The notes: generated by a model from the letters alone, not told the origin. A stretch of 5,762 bases of DNA from Methanobacterium sp. (GCA_003158115.1 PMGM01000019.1:18489-24250), one strand, 5' to 3'; positions 1 through 5,762 are shown, numbered from the stretch's first letter. Made by a program: numbers and translations.

Positions 1-298
1 GTGTTGCAAGAAGAGGTTCTATACTCTTTTGAACCTTCTCACCTATTAAACTGTAAGATGCTATCACAGTTGTAATGGATGCAGCTAATATCACAAAGAA
101 AAATAGGAAAGCATTTAAAACAGGGGGAAGTACTGTTGCGGGTATACTTCCCGTATCTGAACCCGATATACCAATTGTTAATGGAAGACCAATAGAGAAT
201 AATAATGGTAAAAGAACCACAGAATAGATAATACTCTTCTTTTTTCGGAATATACTAAAGTCTTTGGTTGCAATAACCCATGATTTCCAGAGTTTCAT
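1..298 (-). CDS. ABC-2 type transporter permease, N-terminal part (cut by window edge)
   Basis: About 99 codons read from the ATG at 298-296 to the window edge with no stop. The protein starts MKLWKSWVIATKDFSIFRKK, a basic cytoplasmic N-terminus typical of NatB/YhaP-like ABC-2 permeases. A hydrophobic first membrane span follows (about residues 22-42), then a Gly/Ser/Thr-rich stretch that is probably extracytoplasmic (about 43-58). A second span (about 66-86) leads into the cytoplasmic motif GEKVQKSIEPLLAT, the family hallmark (GEKxxxTLEPLLATP). The ATG overlaps the TGA of the upstream ATPase gene (TGATG), and GGGG at 307-310 lies 8 nt before it, so the two genes are probably translationally coupled. 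It would form the membrane half of an exporter with that ATPase. The substrate cannot be told. Family assignment is firm because of the EPLLAT motif; the rest of the gene lies outside the window. Confidence 0.9.
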   Translation of the reverse strand, partial: MKLWKSWVIATKDFSIFRKKKSIIYSVVLLPLLFSIGLPLTIGISGSDTGSIPATVLPPVLNAFLFFFVILAASITTVIASYSLIGEKVQKSIEPLLAT

Positions 299-1215
299 CA
301 ATTTTTCCCCACAAATTTCAGATAAGCATCTTCTAATGTAGGACTTAATTCAGTAACATATTGAATATTTCCACCTGCACCTACAATAGCATTCACTATT
401 TCAGGATTTTCTATTTCAGGCTTTACAACATCAATAATTATCCTATTTTCGTCACGAACTATTCTCCTAGATATTAAATTATCCAATGTTTTTAAGATCG
501 AATCAGTAACCTGTTCTAATTGTATAACGGTCTTTTTTCCCCATAAAGATTCTTCAAGTTCTTTTGGAGTTCCTATTACCTTCAGTTTAGTGTTTAATAT
601 TCCAATTTTATCACAGATACGCTGAGCTTCATCAAGATTATGTGTGTTTAAAAAAATAGTTTTATTCTCTTTTTTTAACTCTAAAATAAAATCTCTTACA
701 ATTTTGGATGATTCAGGGTCTAGGTTTACTGTTGGCTCATCCAGAAACAATATCTCAGGATCATGAATAAGTGCACGTGCAATTGCAATTTTTTGTTTCA
801 TTCCCTTAGAAAAGGTTCCAACAGGTACATCCCTTTTATCCCAAATACCCAACATCTCCAACAAACGTTCAATATTTTCTTTTCTCTGTGATTCTGAACA
901 TTCATAAAGTTTTCCATAAAAATTAAGGTTTTTATATGCGCTTAATTCACCATAGAGACCTACATTATCGGGTACTAATCCGATAATTTTCCTGATCTTT
1001 AAAGAATCCTTTTCATTACCAACATCAAAACCATCTATATGGGCTTCGCCACCAGTTTTAGATATTAGACAACATAACATTCTCACAGTAGTTGTCTTTC
1101 CAGCACCGTTGGGACCAAGAAAACCGAAAATTTCACCTTTATCAACATGGAAAGTTACATTATCCACAGCTTTAACATCCCCAAACATTCGTGTAAGATT
1201 TTCTGCATCAATCAC
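298..1215 (-). CDS. ABC transporter ATP-binding protein, ABC-2 exporter type (NatA/CcmA-like)
   Basis: A 305-residue nucleotide-binding subunit of an ABC-2 exporter that would hydrolyse ATP on the cytoplasmic face to drive the permease encoded next. Visible motifs are Walker A GPNGAGKTT (34-42), the signature FSKGMKQK (135-142), Walker B ILFLDE (155-160), D-loop NLDP (164-167) and the H-loop histidine in NTHN (H192). After about residue 215 comes the C-terminal extension usual in this drug/sodium/multidrug exporter group (DrrA/NatA-like), ending in the common SPTLEDAYLKFVG-type sequence. The Q-loop position reads VPDNVGLY, with Asp83 where many ATPases have Gln. The start is GTG: the ATG seven bases upstream runs into TGA after four codons. 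AAGGG at 1226-1230 and the overlapping GGTTGATGA serve as ribosome-binding site. The stop TGA overlaps the permease start. Substrate unknown. Confidence 0.95.
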   Translation of the reverse strand: MIDAENLTRMFGDVKAVDNVTFHVDKGEIFGFLGPNGAGKTTTVRMLCCLISKTGGEAHIDGFDVGNEKDSLKIRKIIGLVPDNVGLYGELSAYKNLNFYGKLYECSESQRKENIERLLEMLGIWDKRDVPVGTFSKGMKQKIAIARALIHDPEILFLDEPTVNLDPESSKIVRDFILELKKENKTIFLNTHNLDEAQRICDKIGILNTKLKVIGTPKELEESLWGKKTVIQLEQVTDSILKTLDNLISRRIVRDENRIIIDVVKPEIENPEIVNAIVGAGGNIQYVTELSPTLEDAYLKFVGKN

Positions 1216-1225
1216 AATTCATCAA

Positions 1226-1230
1226 CCCTT
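1226..1230 (-). promoter_or_regulatory. Ribosome-binding site supporting the GTG start of the ABC ATPase
   Basis: On the minus strand AAGGGTTGATGA precedes the GTG at 1215, with the G-run about 10 nt before it. This resembles the archaeal consensus GGAGGTGATC with one-base differences. It decides the start because the nearby ATG (1222-1220) is out of frame and stops almost at once. Confidence 0.6.
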
Positions 1231-1267
1231 AAAAATAGATATTCTAAACAATATAATTCCAAGCTTT

Positions 1268-1277
1268 CTATTATATC
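1268..1277 (-). promoter_or_regulatory. Possible TATA element for the ABC exporter operon
   Basis: The minus-strand sequence GATATAATAG lies about 55 nt upstream of the GTG start of the ATPase, which would give a leader of about 30 nt if transcription starts roughly 25 nt downstream. It is a weaker match to archaeal TATA boxes than the duplicated TATAAATA copies further upstream (1374-1414), so the true promoter is undecided. Confidence 0.3.
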
Positions 1278-1347
1278 ATATTCTTGTCTCATGTGGTGCC
1301 CTTTTTTTTAGATAGTCATAATATCTGCCCGGAAAAATATTGTTTTC

Positions 1348-1398
1348 AAAAAAAGAATTTATGGGAATTTAAATTATATTTATACTAATTTAAACTCC
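1348..1398 (-). terminator. Hairpin plus T7 tract downstream of the slipin gene
   Basis: The minus strand reads GGAGTTTAAATTA, a 9-nt loop GTATAAATA, then TAATTTAAATTCC. This makes a 13-bp stem whose only non-Watson-Crick pair is G-U in RNA (arms at 1386-1398 and 1364-1376). Nine nucleotides after the stem comes a run of seven T (1354-1348). It starts about 48 nt after the slipin stop codon. Archaeal termination depends mainly on oligo-T tracts, so this is probably the slipin terminator. The same segment contains TATA-like sequence in its loop, so a promoter or operator role for the next operon is an alternative. Confidence 0.5.
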
Positions 1399-1414
1399 GA
1401 TTTTATATTTATAC
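1374..1414 (-). repeat. Two direct copies of a TATA-like 12-mer (GTATAAATATAA)
   Basis: TTATATTTATAC on the plus strand occurs exactly at 1374-1385 and 1403-1414, with starts 29 bp apart. Read on the minus strand, each copy contains TATAAATA, close to a methanogen TATA box. They sit between the slipin and ABC exporter genes, 159 nt or more before the GTG start. They may be tandem promoters with a long leader, or regulator sites. AT-richness makes chance recurrence possible. Confidence 0.45.
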
Positions 1415-1445
1415 CTATCAAAAGACCAAAGTTATACTGGATTCA

Positions 1446-2372
1446 TTATTCTTCGGATTTTTTAGTGTCCACATTTCCAGTTGTTTCTTTCGGTTCGGTA
1501 GATTCTGTTTTAGGTGTTTTAAGAAGGTCTAAAACTGCTTTAGGTTGATTTTCTGTTACATCATCATTTTTTAAAAGATCTAAATTTTTTCTAGGAGTGG
1601 TAGCTTCTGCATTTTCTGTTTTGAGGAAATTTGAAATGTCGGTTATACTGTTCATGAGTGGAGCAGGGAATATTATAGTTGAGTTTTTCTCGACTGCTAT
1701 CTGGTTTAATACCTGCATGATCCTGAGCTGTAATGCAATTGGATGTTCAGATATAATATCTGCTGCCTCACCTAATTTAGCTGCAGATAAATATTCACCG
1801 TCAGCTGCAATAATTTTAGCTCTTTTCTCCCTTTCAGCCTCAGCCTGTAATCCTATTACACGTTTCATGTTTTCTGGAAGTGTAATATCTTTAATTTCAA
1901 CCGTTGTAACACTTATTCCCCATGGTTCACTGTGGTTGTCTATGAGCTCTTTTATTCTAAGGTTTATTTTCGGTGTTTCTGAGAGTATTTCATCCAGATT
2001 AAATTGACCTACAACACTTCTTACAGTTGTCTGTGATATCTGGTTCACAGCGCGTGTGTAATTTTCTACTTCTACAACTGCTTTGTAAGGGTCTACAATT
2101 TTAAAGTAAGCCACTGCAGCCACATCTATTGAAACATTATCTTCTGTAATAATTTTCTGAGATTGAATGGGCATAGTGATTATCTGTAATGAAGGTTTAA
2201 CCATACGATCCACTAGTGGTATTATTATTCGCAATCCCGGTTCCTTAATTCCAATTACCTTACCAAGACGGAAAACAACACCCCTTTCGTATTGATTTAC
2301 AATTCTTATTGAAAGTCCCAGAATAATTAAAATTATAATTACAACAATAACTGTTGTTATTGGATCTACCAT
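1446..2372 (-). CDS. Slipin: SPFH/stomatin-like (band 7) membrane protein
   Basis: A 308-residue protein with one N-terminal membrane anchor (about residues 5-24, almost pure Ile/Val/Leu). It is followed by the stomatin core: [14 protein letters not shown] (26-39), the [15 protein letters not shown] segment (44-58), [20 protein letters not shown] (76-95) and the [18 protein letters not shown] region (106-123). The late core ends in a charged helix ([18 protein letters not shown], 177-194) predicted to be coiled coil and to drive oligomerisation. Family members form ring-like membrane assemblies that organise lipid domains and associated proteases or channels. Slipins are commonly paired with NfeD, but none is adjacent here. 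The tail after about residue 250 is polar, Thr/Glu/Lys-rich and unlike the conserved core; it holds two PxxxLDLLK copies (260-268 and 277-285). The start is supported by GGAGGT nine nt upstream. Exact cellular role unknown. Confidence 0.93.
   Translation of the reverse strand: MVDPITTVIVVIIILIILGLSIRIVNQYERGVVFRLGKVIGIKEPGLRIIIPLVDRMVKPSLQIITMPIQSQKIITEDNVSIDVAAVAYFKIVDPYKAVVEVENYTRAVNQISQTTVRSVVGQFNLDEILSETPKINLRIKELIDNHSEPWGISVTTVEIKDITLPENMKRVIGLQAEAEREKRAKIIAADGEYLSAAKLGEAADIISEHPIALQLRIMQVLNQIAVEKNSTIIFPAPLMNSITDISNFLKTENAEATTPRKNLDLLKNDDVTENQPKAVLDLLKTPKTESTEPKETTGNVDTKKSEE
1518..1595 (-). repeat. Duplicated PxxxLDLLK motif in the slipin C-terminal tail
   Basis: The tail contains PRKNLDLLK (residues 260-268, bases 1569-1595) and PKAVLDLLK (277-285, bases 1518-1544), with a 17-residue period. 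The surrounding tail is low-complexity and probably disordered, so two matching hydrophobic islands stand out as possible short binding motifs or amphipathic turns. This is visible in the translation; function is not known. Confidence 0.6.
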
Positions 2373-2380
2373 ATTTTTTA

Positions 2381-2386
2381 ACCTCC
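2381..2386 (-). promoter_or_regulatory. Strong Shine-Dalgarno site of the slipin gene
   Basis: GGAGGT on the minus strand, followed by an 8-nt A/T spacer and ATG at 2372. This is a full match to the archaeal anti-Shine-Dalgarno complement and fixes the start codon. Confidence 0.85.
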
Positions 2387-2430
2387 ATATTATTCAAATT
2401 TGTTTCATTTAATATTATGGTCTTTAATCC

Positions 2431-2440
2431 TTTTATAAAT
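2431..2440 (-). promoter_or_regulatory. TATA box candidate for the slipin gene
   Basis: ATTTATAAAA on the minus strand lies about 60-70 nt before the slipin ATG in the 102-nt gap after the activase gene. A start site about 25 nt downstream (near 2410) would give a leader of about 40 nt that includes the GGAGGT site. No clear oligo-T terminator separates it from the activase stop codon, so some read-through from the activase gene is possible. Confidence 0.6.
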
Positions 2441-2474
2441 TATGATGATACTATTCTAAAGTTTATCTGCACGC

Positions 2475-4103
2475 TTATATTTTTTTCATGGACAAAAGAA
2501 ACTTTCCAAATTTAAATACCTTTTCAGGACATGATAATTCACATTTCAAACATCCCATACCATTACAAAGGTCTGTTTTAACTGTTGCTTTTCCATTTTC
2601 CATTTTAAGAGCACATTCTGGACAAGTTTTTGTACATGTTTGGCAGTTGGTGCAATCTTCAAAAATTGCTTCAAGTTTAGATTCAATCTTAACAAGTTTA
2701 AGACCTTCATTTCCAAGTTCTTTAATATCCCTTTCAAAAATTCTGTGTATCTGAGGATCTATTATCCTTGGTGGACTTATCTGGTAGCCATATTTATTTA
2801 ACCAGTCATTATACATCCAAAATGGCATCCCCTGTTCAGACATGGCCAGCTCTAAAGAATATATCTTTTCAAATATTGGAGATGTGGCGAGCATTATATG
2901 TTTACTACGCATACTTTTTGCTATCGCCTGTAATTTTCCAAGTATATCCGGGTTCATAACAATATCACTTGCCATTGCAAGTGAGGTGTTTCCAAGTTGA
3001 TAGATATCTTTAGAGGATGGAGGTATCTGTCCCACGTCAAGTGATTTGTGTGGATCAACATAGAAACCGGATGCACCGGCCATATATGTTGAATCAACAT
3101 CAGTTAAGAGAATATCAGCCTCTTCTGCAAGAGTCAAATAAGCAGCCCTAAATGCACCTAATGCCTTGCCTATCATTATTATATCCTTTTCTGAGAGGTA
3201 TATTCCATCCTGCATATTGATCCTGTGATCAGGACTTTTAATTTTGGGGGCAGAGATAATATTCATATCCATTCCTAAACTGAAAGCTGCAATAACCCCT
3301 GTTCCAGTTATACCATTGGATTTTCCATCCATAACACCTTTAGAAAGAATTTTTCCAGTAACAGGATCTACTGTATTTCCATCCTTGACCATCAGTTCGT
3401 TGTCGAGTACCTGGCTCTTCCAACCAGAATCAATCTTTTTAAAATCACATATTGCTCCAGGTGAAGCTAATTTACCTTTTTCGATCATTTGCCCTTCTAT
3501 TGCTGGCCCTGCAGCAGCTGAACAGGTGTAAACCTCACCATCCAGGACTAATGCTATTTCTGCATTGGTACCAAAATCAATCACCAGATAAACACCTTTC
3601 TTTTTTAAAATATCCGATTTAAAAAGCATAGCAAGTGCATCAGCACCAATTTCATGTTTAATAGCTGGTGGAATGTATACTTTAGCTTCTTTATTTATTG
3701 TAAGTCCTATCTCACCGGATGATACTGTTGTTGCATCTCTGGAAGGTGGTTTAATATCTAATCTTTTGAGAATGTTCTCTCCCCAATATGCTAGATCTCT
3801 GATCTCTATGTTTTGGAATATTGAGAGCTGGATGGGATTACCACAAACAGCAACTCTTACAACATTTTCAAGGTTTATACCCAAATTCATTATTACATTG
3901 TTTATTGTTTCAATTAGAAGGTTATGGGCTGTGTCTTTACCCACTTCTATTGCAAAATGAAGATGATCCACCACATTAGCACCTGGAAGAGGATGTCTAA
4001 GTGTGATGGCTGTTGAAATTATTTTTGAAGTATCAAGATCAATTGCTTGTGCCCTAATACCGCTGGTTCCTATGTCCAAAGCTATTCCATATTCATTTTT
4101 CAT
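2475..4103 (-). CDS. ramA: RamA/MapA-like corrinoid protein reductive activase, with two C-terminal [4Fe-4S] sites
   Basis: A 542-residue, ATP-dependent reductase that would return corrinoid bound to a methyltransferase from Co(II) to Co(I). Size and layout match RamA of Methanosarcina (about 60 kDa). The ASKHA-type ATPase motifs are visible: LDIGTSGIR (9-17, phosphate-1-like), VIDFGTNAEIAL (174-185, phosphate-2-like), AAAGPAIEG (196-204) and GITGTGVIAA (264-273, adenosine-like). The C-terminus is a ferredoxin module with C484-x2-C487-x2-C490-x3-C494-P and C513-x4-C518-x2-C521-x3-C525-P (bases 2529-2654), fitting two [4Fe-4S] clusters for electron entry. There is no N-terminal [2Fe-2S] motif like that of bacterial activators. 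The usual family label mentions methylamines, but the mtaBC neighbours suggest that MtaC is the target, making it a MapA-like protein; this is inference. AAGGAG eight nt before the ATG supports the start; the stop is TAA. Confidence 0.92.
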   Translation of the reverse strand: MKNEYGIALDIGTSGIRAQAIDLDTSKIISTAITLRHPLPGANVVDHLHFAIEVGKDTAHNLLIETINNVIMNLGINLENVVRVAVCGNPIQLSIFQNIEIRDLAYWGENILKRLDIKPPSRDATTVSSGEIGLTINKEAKVYIPPAIKHEIGADALAMLFKSDILKKKGVYLVIDFGTNAEIALVLDGEVYTCSAAAGPAIEGQMIEKGKLASPGAICDFKKIDSGWKSQVLDNELMVKDGNTVDPVTGKILSKGVMDGKSNGITGTGVIAAFSLGMDMNIISAPKIKSPDHRINMQDGIYLSEKDIIMIGKALGAFRAAYLTLAEEADILLTDVDSTYMAGASGFYVDPHKSLDVGQIPPSSKDIYQLGNTSLAMASDIVMNPDILGKLQAIAKSMRSKHIMLATSPIFEKIYSLELAMSEQGMPFWMYNDWLNKYGYQISPPRIIDPQIHRIFERDIKELGNEGLKLVKIESKLEAIFEDCTNCQTCTKTCPECALKMENGKATVKTDLCNGMGCLKCELSCPEKVFKFGKFLLSMKKI

Positions 4104-4111
4104 GGATTTGG

Positions 4112-4117
4112 CTCCTT
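4112..4117 (-). promoter_or_regulatory. Shine-Dalgarno site of the activase gene
   Basis: AAGGAG on the minus strand, 8 nt before ATG 4103. It supports this start. Confidence 0.8.
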
Positions 4118-4143
4118 ATTCTAATTAAAGCAAATTATTTGAG

Positions 4144-4177
4144 AAGTATTTGAACATGTTTAGATTTTAAAATACTT
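4144..4177 (-). promoter_or_regulatory. Promoter/operator candidate of the activase gene: inverted repeat with nested palindromes
   Basis: Perfect 8-bp arms AAGTATTT (4144-4151) and AAATACTT (4170-4177) enclose 18 nt. Nested in the region are two perfect palindromes, AACATGTT (4153-4160) and ATTTTAAAAT (4164-4173). The latter is the best TATA-like stretch upstream of the activase ATG; a start site about 25 nt downstream would leave a leader of about 35 nt. Overlap of a palindrome with a TATA element is the usual layout of an archaeal repressor or activator site, but no specific regulator can be named. AT-rich composition raises the chance of random palindromes. Confidence 0.4.
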
Positions 4178-4215
4178 GGTCTAACTTACAAAATTTATCT
4201 TTATTAAGAATTTTC

Positions 4216-4237
4216 AAAAAAAATTAAATAAAAAAAA
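4216..4237 (-). terminator. Double oligo-T terminator after mtaC
   Basis: Minus-strand T8 tracts at 4237-4230 and 4223-4216 lie 25-47 nt after the mtaC stop codon (4265-4263). Tandem T-runs with little secondary structure are the standard intrinsic termination signal in archaea. They suggest that mtaBC and the activase are separate transcripts. Confidence 0.65.
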
Positions 4238-4262
4238 TGGGAAAATCCGATTTAAGTTTTAT

Positions 4263-5087
4263 TTACGAGTACTCTGAAACAAATTCCCCTACTATGCTGG
4301 AATATTCTTTTCTAAGATCTTTCCAATTTTTATGATCTTTTACTATAGCATCTGCAAGTCTAGGTGCATGATAAGCCTCTACACCATAAACACTCATAGG
4401 GAAAGATTCTACAAAGTCTTTTCTTACTGCTCCCCCACCGCATCCAATGGCCGGTACTTCAAGACCTTCTTTCTGTAGTGCTGCCACCACTTTAGGGAAA
4501 ACTGTCATGGTAGTTGTCATAAGAGCTGTTCCAGTTAATAATATTGGTTTATATTCCTTTACTGCCTTAACAACTTCTGTTGTTGGCACATCCCTTCCCA
4601 TATCTATTGCTTCGTATCCGCCAGCTCTTAGGAACATTACAACAAGGTTTTTGCCTATATCATGCGGGTCACCTTCAGCCACAAATGAAACAGCAGTTCC
4701 TTTTGTTTCACTTTTATGGCCTAAAACCTTCTCACATTCCTTTACCCCTTCCATCATTCCATCCCCTGCAAGCATAAGATCTGGAAGGAAGTAAAAGCCT
4801 TTGGTATAGAGGACGTTTACTGCATCCATACCCTTCATTAATCCGTCATTAATTATTTCAATAGGAGATATGTCATCATTTAATGCTTTTTGAACATTTT
4901 CAAGCGATGCATCTCTATTTTCGTAGAGAACAGCAAGCGCTATGGACTTAAAAGGCTCTTTTGTCGGGAGGATACTTACTACGTCTTCATCATCCTCGGG
5001 TTTTATTGCAGGTCCTTCAATTTCCACATTGTATCTAACATGTACCAAGTTTTGGTCCATATTTTCTTCTAACTCTTCATATTTCAT
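4263..5087 (-). CDS. mtaC: Methanol-specific corrinoid protein MtaC
   Basis: A 274-residue cytoplasmic corrinoid carrier that accepts the methyl group of methanol from MtaB and passes it to MtaA, which methylates coenzyme M. The N-terminal helical cap domain (about residues 45-125) includes LMKGMDAVNVLY and the FLPDLMLAGDGMMEGV segment. The Rossmann-like B12 domain starts near residue 130 with the corrinoid signature EGDPHDIGKNLV (138-149). H142 (bases 4662-4664) is the lower cobalt ligand, equivalent to the axial histidine known in Methanosarcina MtaC. Further B12-fold motifs are LLTGTALMTTTM (183-194), with Thr-Ala-Leu at the SxL position, and the glycine turn GCGGG (215-219). Length is slightly above the roughly 258 residues known for M. 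barkeri MtaC; the excess is an acidic N-terminus. An internal ATG at codon 10 has no good ribosome site, so the first ATG is preferred. It lies 14 nt after mtaB. Confidence 0.95.
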   Translation of the reverse strand: MKYEELEENMDQNLVHVRYNVEIEGPAIKPEDDEDVVSILPTKEPFKSIALAVLYENRDASLENVQKALNDDISPIEIINDGLMKGMDAVNVLYTKGFYFLPDLMLAGDGMMEGVKECEKVLGHKSETKGTAVSFVAEGDPHDIGKNLVVMFLRAGGYEAIDMGRDVPTTEVVKAVKEYKPILLTGTALMTTTMTVFPKVVAALQKEGLEVPAIGCGGGAVRKDFVESFPMSVYGVEAYHAPRLADAIVKDHKNWKDLRKEYSSIVGEFVSEYS

Positions 5088-5093
5088 TTTCCT

Positions 5094-5102
5094 TCAACCC
5101 CC
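5094..5102 (-). promoter_or_regulatory. Ribosome-binding site of mtaC overlapping the mtaB stop codon
   Basis: Minus-strand GGGGGTTGA begins at the last base of the mtaB TAG, and its G-run ends 10 nt before the mtaC ATG. It resembles GGAGGTGA. GAAGG at 5095-5091 is an alternative but lies only 3 nt from the ATG. The overlap suggests coupled translation of mtaB and mtaC. Confidence 0.55.
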
Positions 5103-5762
5103 TAGAGTTCATAGCTTTTTGGGTCAAATTCAGCTATTTTCCTTGAGTACTTCCTTAAGCATTCATCAATAAATTGTTCAGAATCTGTTGGCAGTTCTTC
5201 GAATATTTTTAGAGCATTGTCAAGGGAGTCCCTTTCAAATCTTGTGAGATACATTTTTTTAGAATCAATAGCCTCATTAATTATGGCTCCAGCTTCAAGA
5301 GCAGCTGCTCTAGCTCTTAAGTATGGATTTTTACCGTATTTTACTATTGCTTCCCCTATCCTGTGTGCGTTATCATAGGCCAGTACAAGTGCCTGAGGAT
5401 CTCTGTATTTGTCTGTGAGTGTGTAAAGATCTCTTAAGGTTTTTTCCTGTCCTGTTTGAAGAGCCGTGTTCATAAGTGCTGCTTCATAACCTGTTGCCTG
5501 TAACCATACTTCAGGGGTTGTTCCACCCATTTCTTGTCTGTGATAAACCGATTCATTACTCCAAACATCACATATTGCTGCTGTTAGATTACCCATAAGG
5601 TCTGAGTGTGCACAAACTGCATTTTTACCTTCCATGGATATTGGTACTCCACTTATTGACTTAATTATAGGATTTTCATATCCACAGTCCTTCAGTGGTC
5701 CAATAGCACCACATTCAACAGCAACTAAACTTCGAGCTCCGGCTATAGCTCTTGTAAGTGCA
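5102..5762 (-). CDS. mtaB: Methanol:corrinoid methyltransferase MtaB, C-terminal part (5' end outside window)
   Basis: An open frame of 219 codons continues to the window edge, so the ATG at 5635 is internal. MtaB is a zinc enzyme with a TIM-barrel fold that activates methanol and methylates the Co(I) corrinoid of MtaC in an MtaB-MtaC complex. Family sequence seen here: VECGAIGPLKDCGYE (5675-5719), GVPISMEGKNAVCAHSDLMGN (about 5588-5650) and DVWSNESVYHRQEMGGTTPEVW. Counting from the C-terminus, the Cys in LKDCGYE (5684-5686) lies at nearly the same distance as zinc ligand Cys269 of the 461-residue M. barkeri enzyme. The ligands equivalent to Glu164 and Cys220 would then be upstream of the window. 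That mapping is inference by length. The helical C-terminal region ends DPKSYEL and stops at TAG; in-frame TGA follows five codons later, so TAG is read as an ordinary stop. It is followed closely by mtaC. Confidence 0.93.
   Translation of the reverse strand, partial: ALTRAIAGARSLVAVECGAIGPLKDCGYENPIIKSISGVPISMEGKNAVCAHSDLMGNLTAAICDVWSNESVYHRQEMGGTTPEVWLQATGYEAALMNTALQTGQEKTLRDLYTLTDKYRDPQALVLAYDNAHRIGEAIVKYGKNPYLRARAAALEAGAIINEAIDSKKMYLTRFERDSLDNALKIFEELPTDSEQFIDECLRKYSRKIAEFDPKSYEL

Noticed and set aside
1302..1309. T8 run on the plus strand as a terminator
   Set aside because: No plus-strand gene precedes it, and on the transcribed minus strand it is an A-run, so it cannot end the slipin transcript.
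1109..1315. Plus-strand 68-codon frame at the start of the ABC ATPase
   Set aside because: Most of it is antisense to the conserved Walker A region, with no family resemblance and no plausible ribosome site.
1597..2007. Plus-strand 136-codon frame opposite the slipin gene
   Set aside because: It is the complement of conserved stomatin-core codons, with no start signals or recognisable domain.
2546..2737. Minus-strand 63-codon reading frame inside the activase gene
   Set aside because: It overlaps the ferredoxin-domain codons in another frame, has no ribosome site and no recognisable product. The activase frame has clear cysteine motifs.
4447..4794. Plus-strand 115-codon frame opposite mtaC
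   Set aside because: It is antisense to the conserved B12-binding domain, and its composition (Ser/Pro/Thr-rich) is typical of a shadow frame.
5102..5104. In-frame TAG at the end of mtaB as a possible pyrrolysine codon in a methyltransferase gene
   Set aside because: The protein already ends at a natural family length. Read-through adds only five codons before TGA, and the mtaC ribosome site starts right there. Pyrrolysine is known in methylamine methyltransferases, not in MtaB.
5102..5635. A complete 177-residue protein starting at the ATG at 5635
   Set aside because: The frame stays open and homologous to MtaB upstream to the window edge (for example LKDCGYE), so this ATG is an internal methionine.

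Overview
The window is an AT-rich archaeal segment that most resembles a hydrogen-dependent, methylotrophic methanogen of the Methanobacteriales (Methanobacterium or Methanosphaera type). The evidence is a methanol:corrinoid methyltransferase gene pair next to a RamA-type corrinoid activase, TATA-box-like promoters, oligo-T terminators and purine-rich Shine-Dalgarno sites. The genus is an inference; no 16S rRNA gene or other marker is present. All six genes lie on the minus strand, so transcription runs from high to low coordinates.

Right part (about 4104-5762): mtaB, of which only the C-terminal 219 codons are inside the window, is followed after 13 nt by mtaC. MtaB moves the methyl group of methanol onto the cobalt of the corrinoid carried by MtaC. 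Two T8 tracts (minus strand) end the mtaBC transcript. A separate gene for a RamA/MapA-like, ATP-dependent reductive activase with two C-terminal [4Fe-4S] sites follows, with its own promoter-like region and palindromes. It would return accidentally oxidised Co(II) MtaC to the active Co(I) state. The methylcobamide:coenzyme M methyltransferase (MtaA) that completes the pathway is not in the window.

Middle (about 1446-2474): a single membrane-anchored SPFH/stomatin-type protein (slipin) with its own TATA box and a strong Shine-Dalgarno site. Its usual NfeD partner is not adjacent. Its low-complexity tail carries a duplicated PxxxLDLLK motif.

Left part (1-1445): after a 230-bp spacer with a 13-bp hairpin, a T7 tract and a duplicated TATA-like 12-mer comes a two-gene ABC-2 exporter unit: an ATPase with a GTG start, and a permease that begins inside the ATPase stop codon (TGATG overlap) and is cut by the window edge.

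No tRNA, rRNA, CRISPR array, insertion sequence or clear sign of horizontal transfer was seen. The window reads as ordinary methanogen gene content with a few regulatory and domain-level details worth checking, not as an obviously new system.
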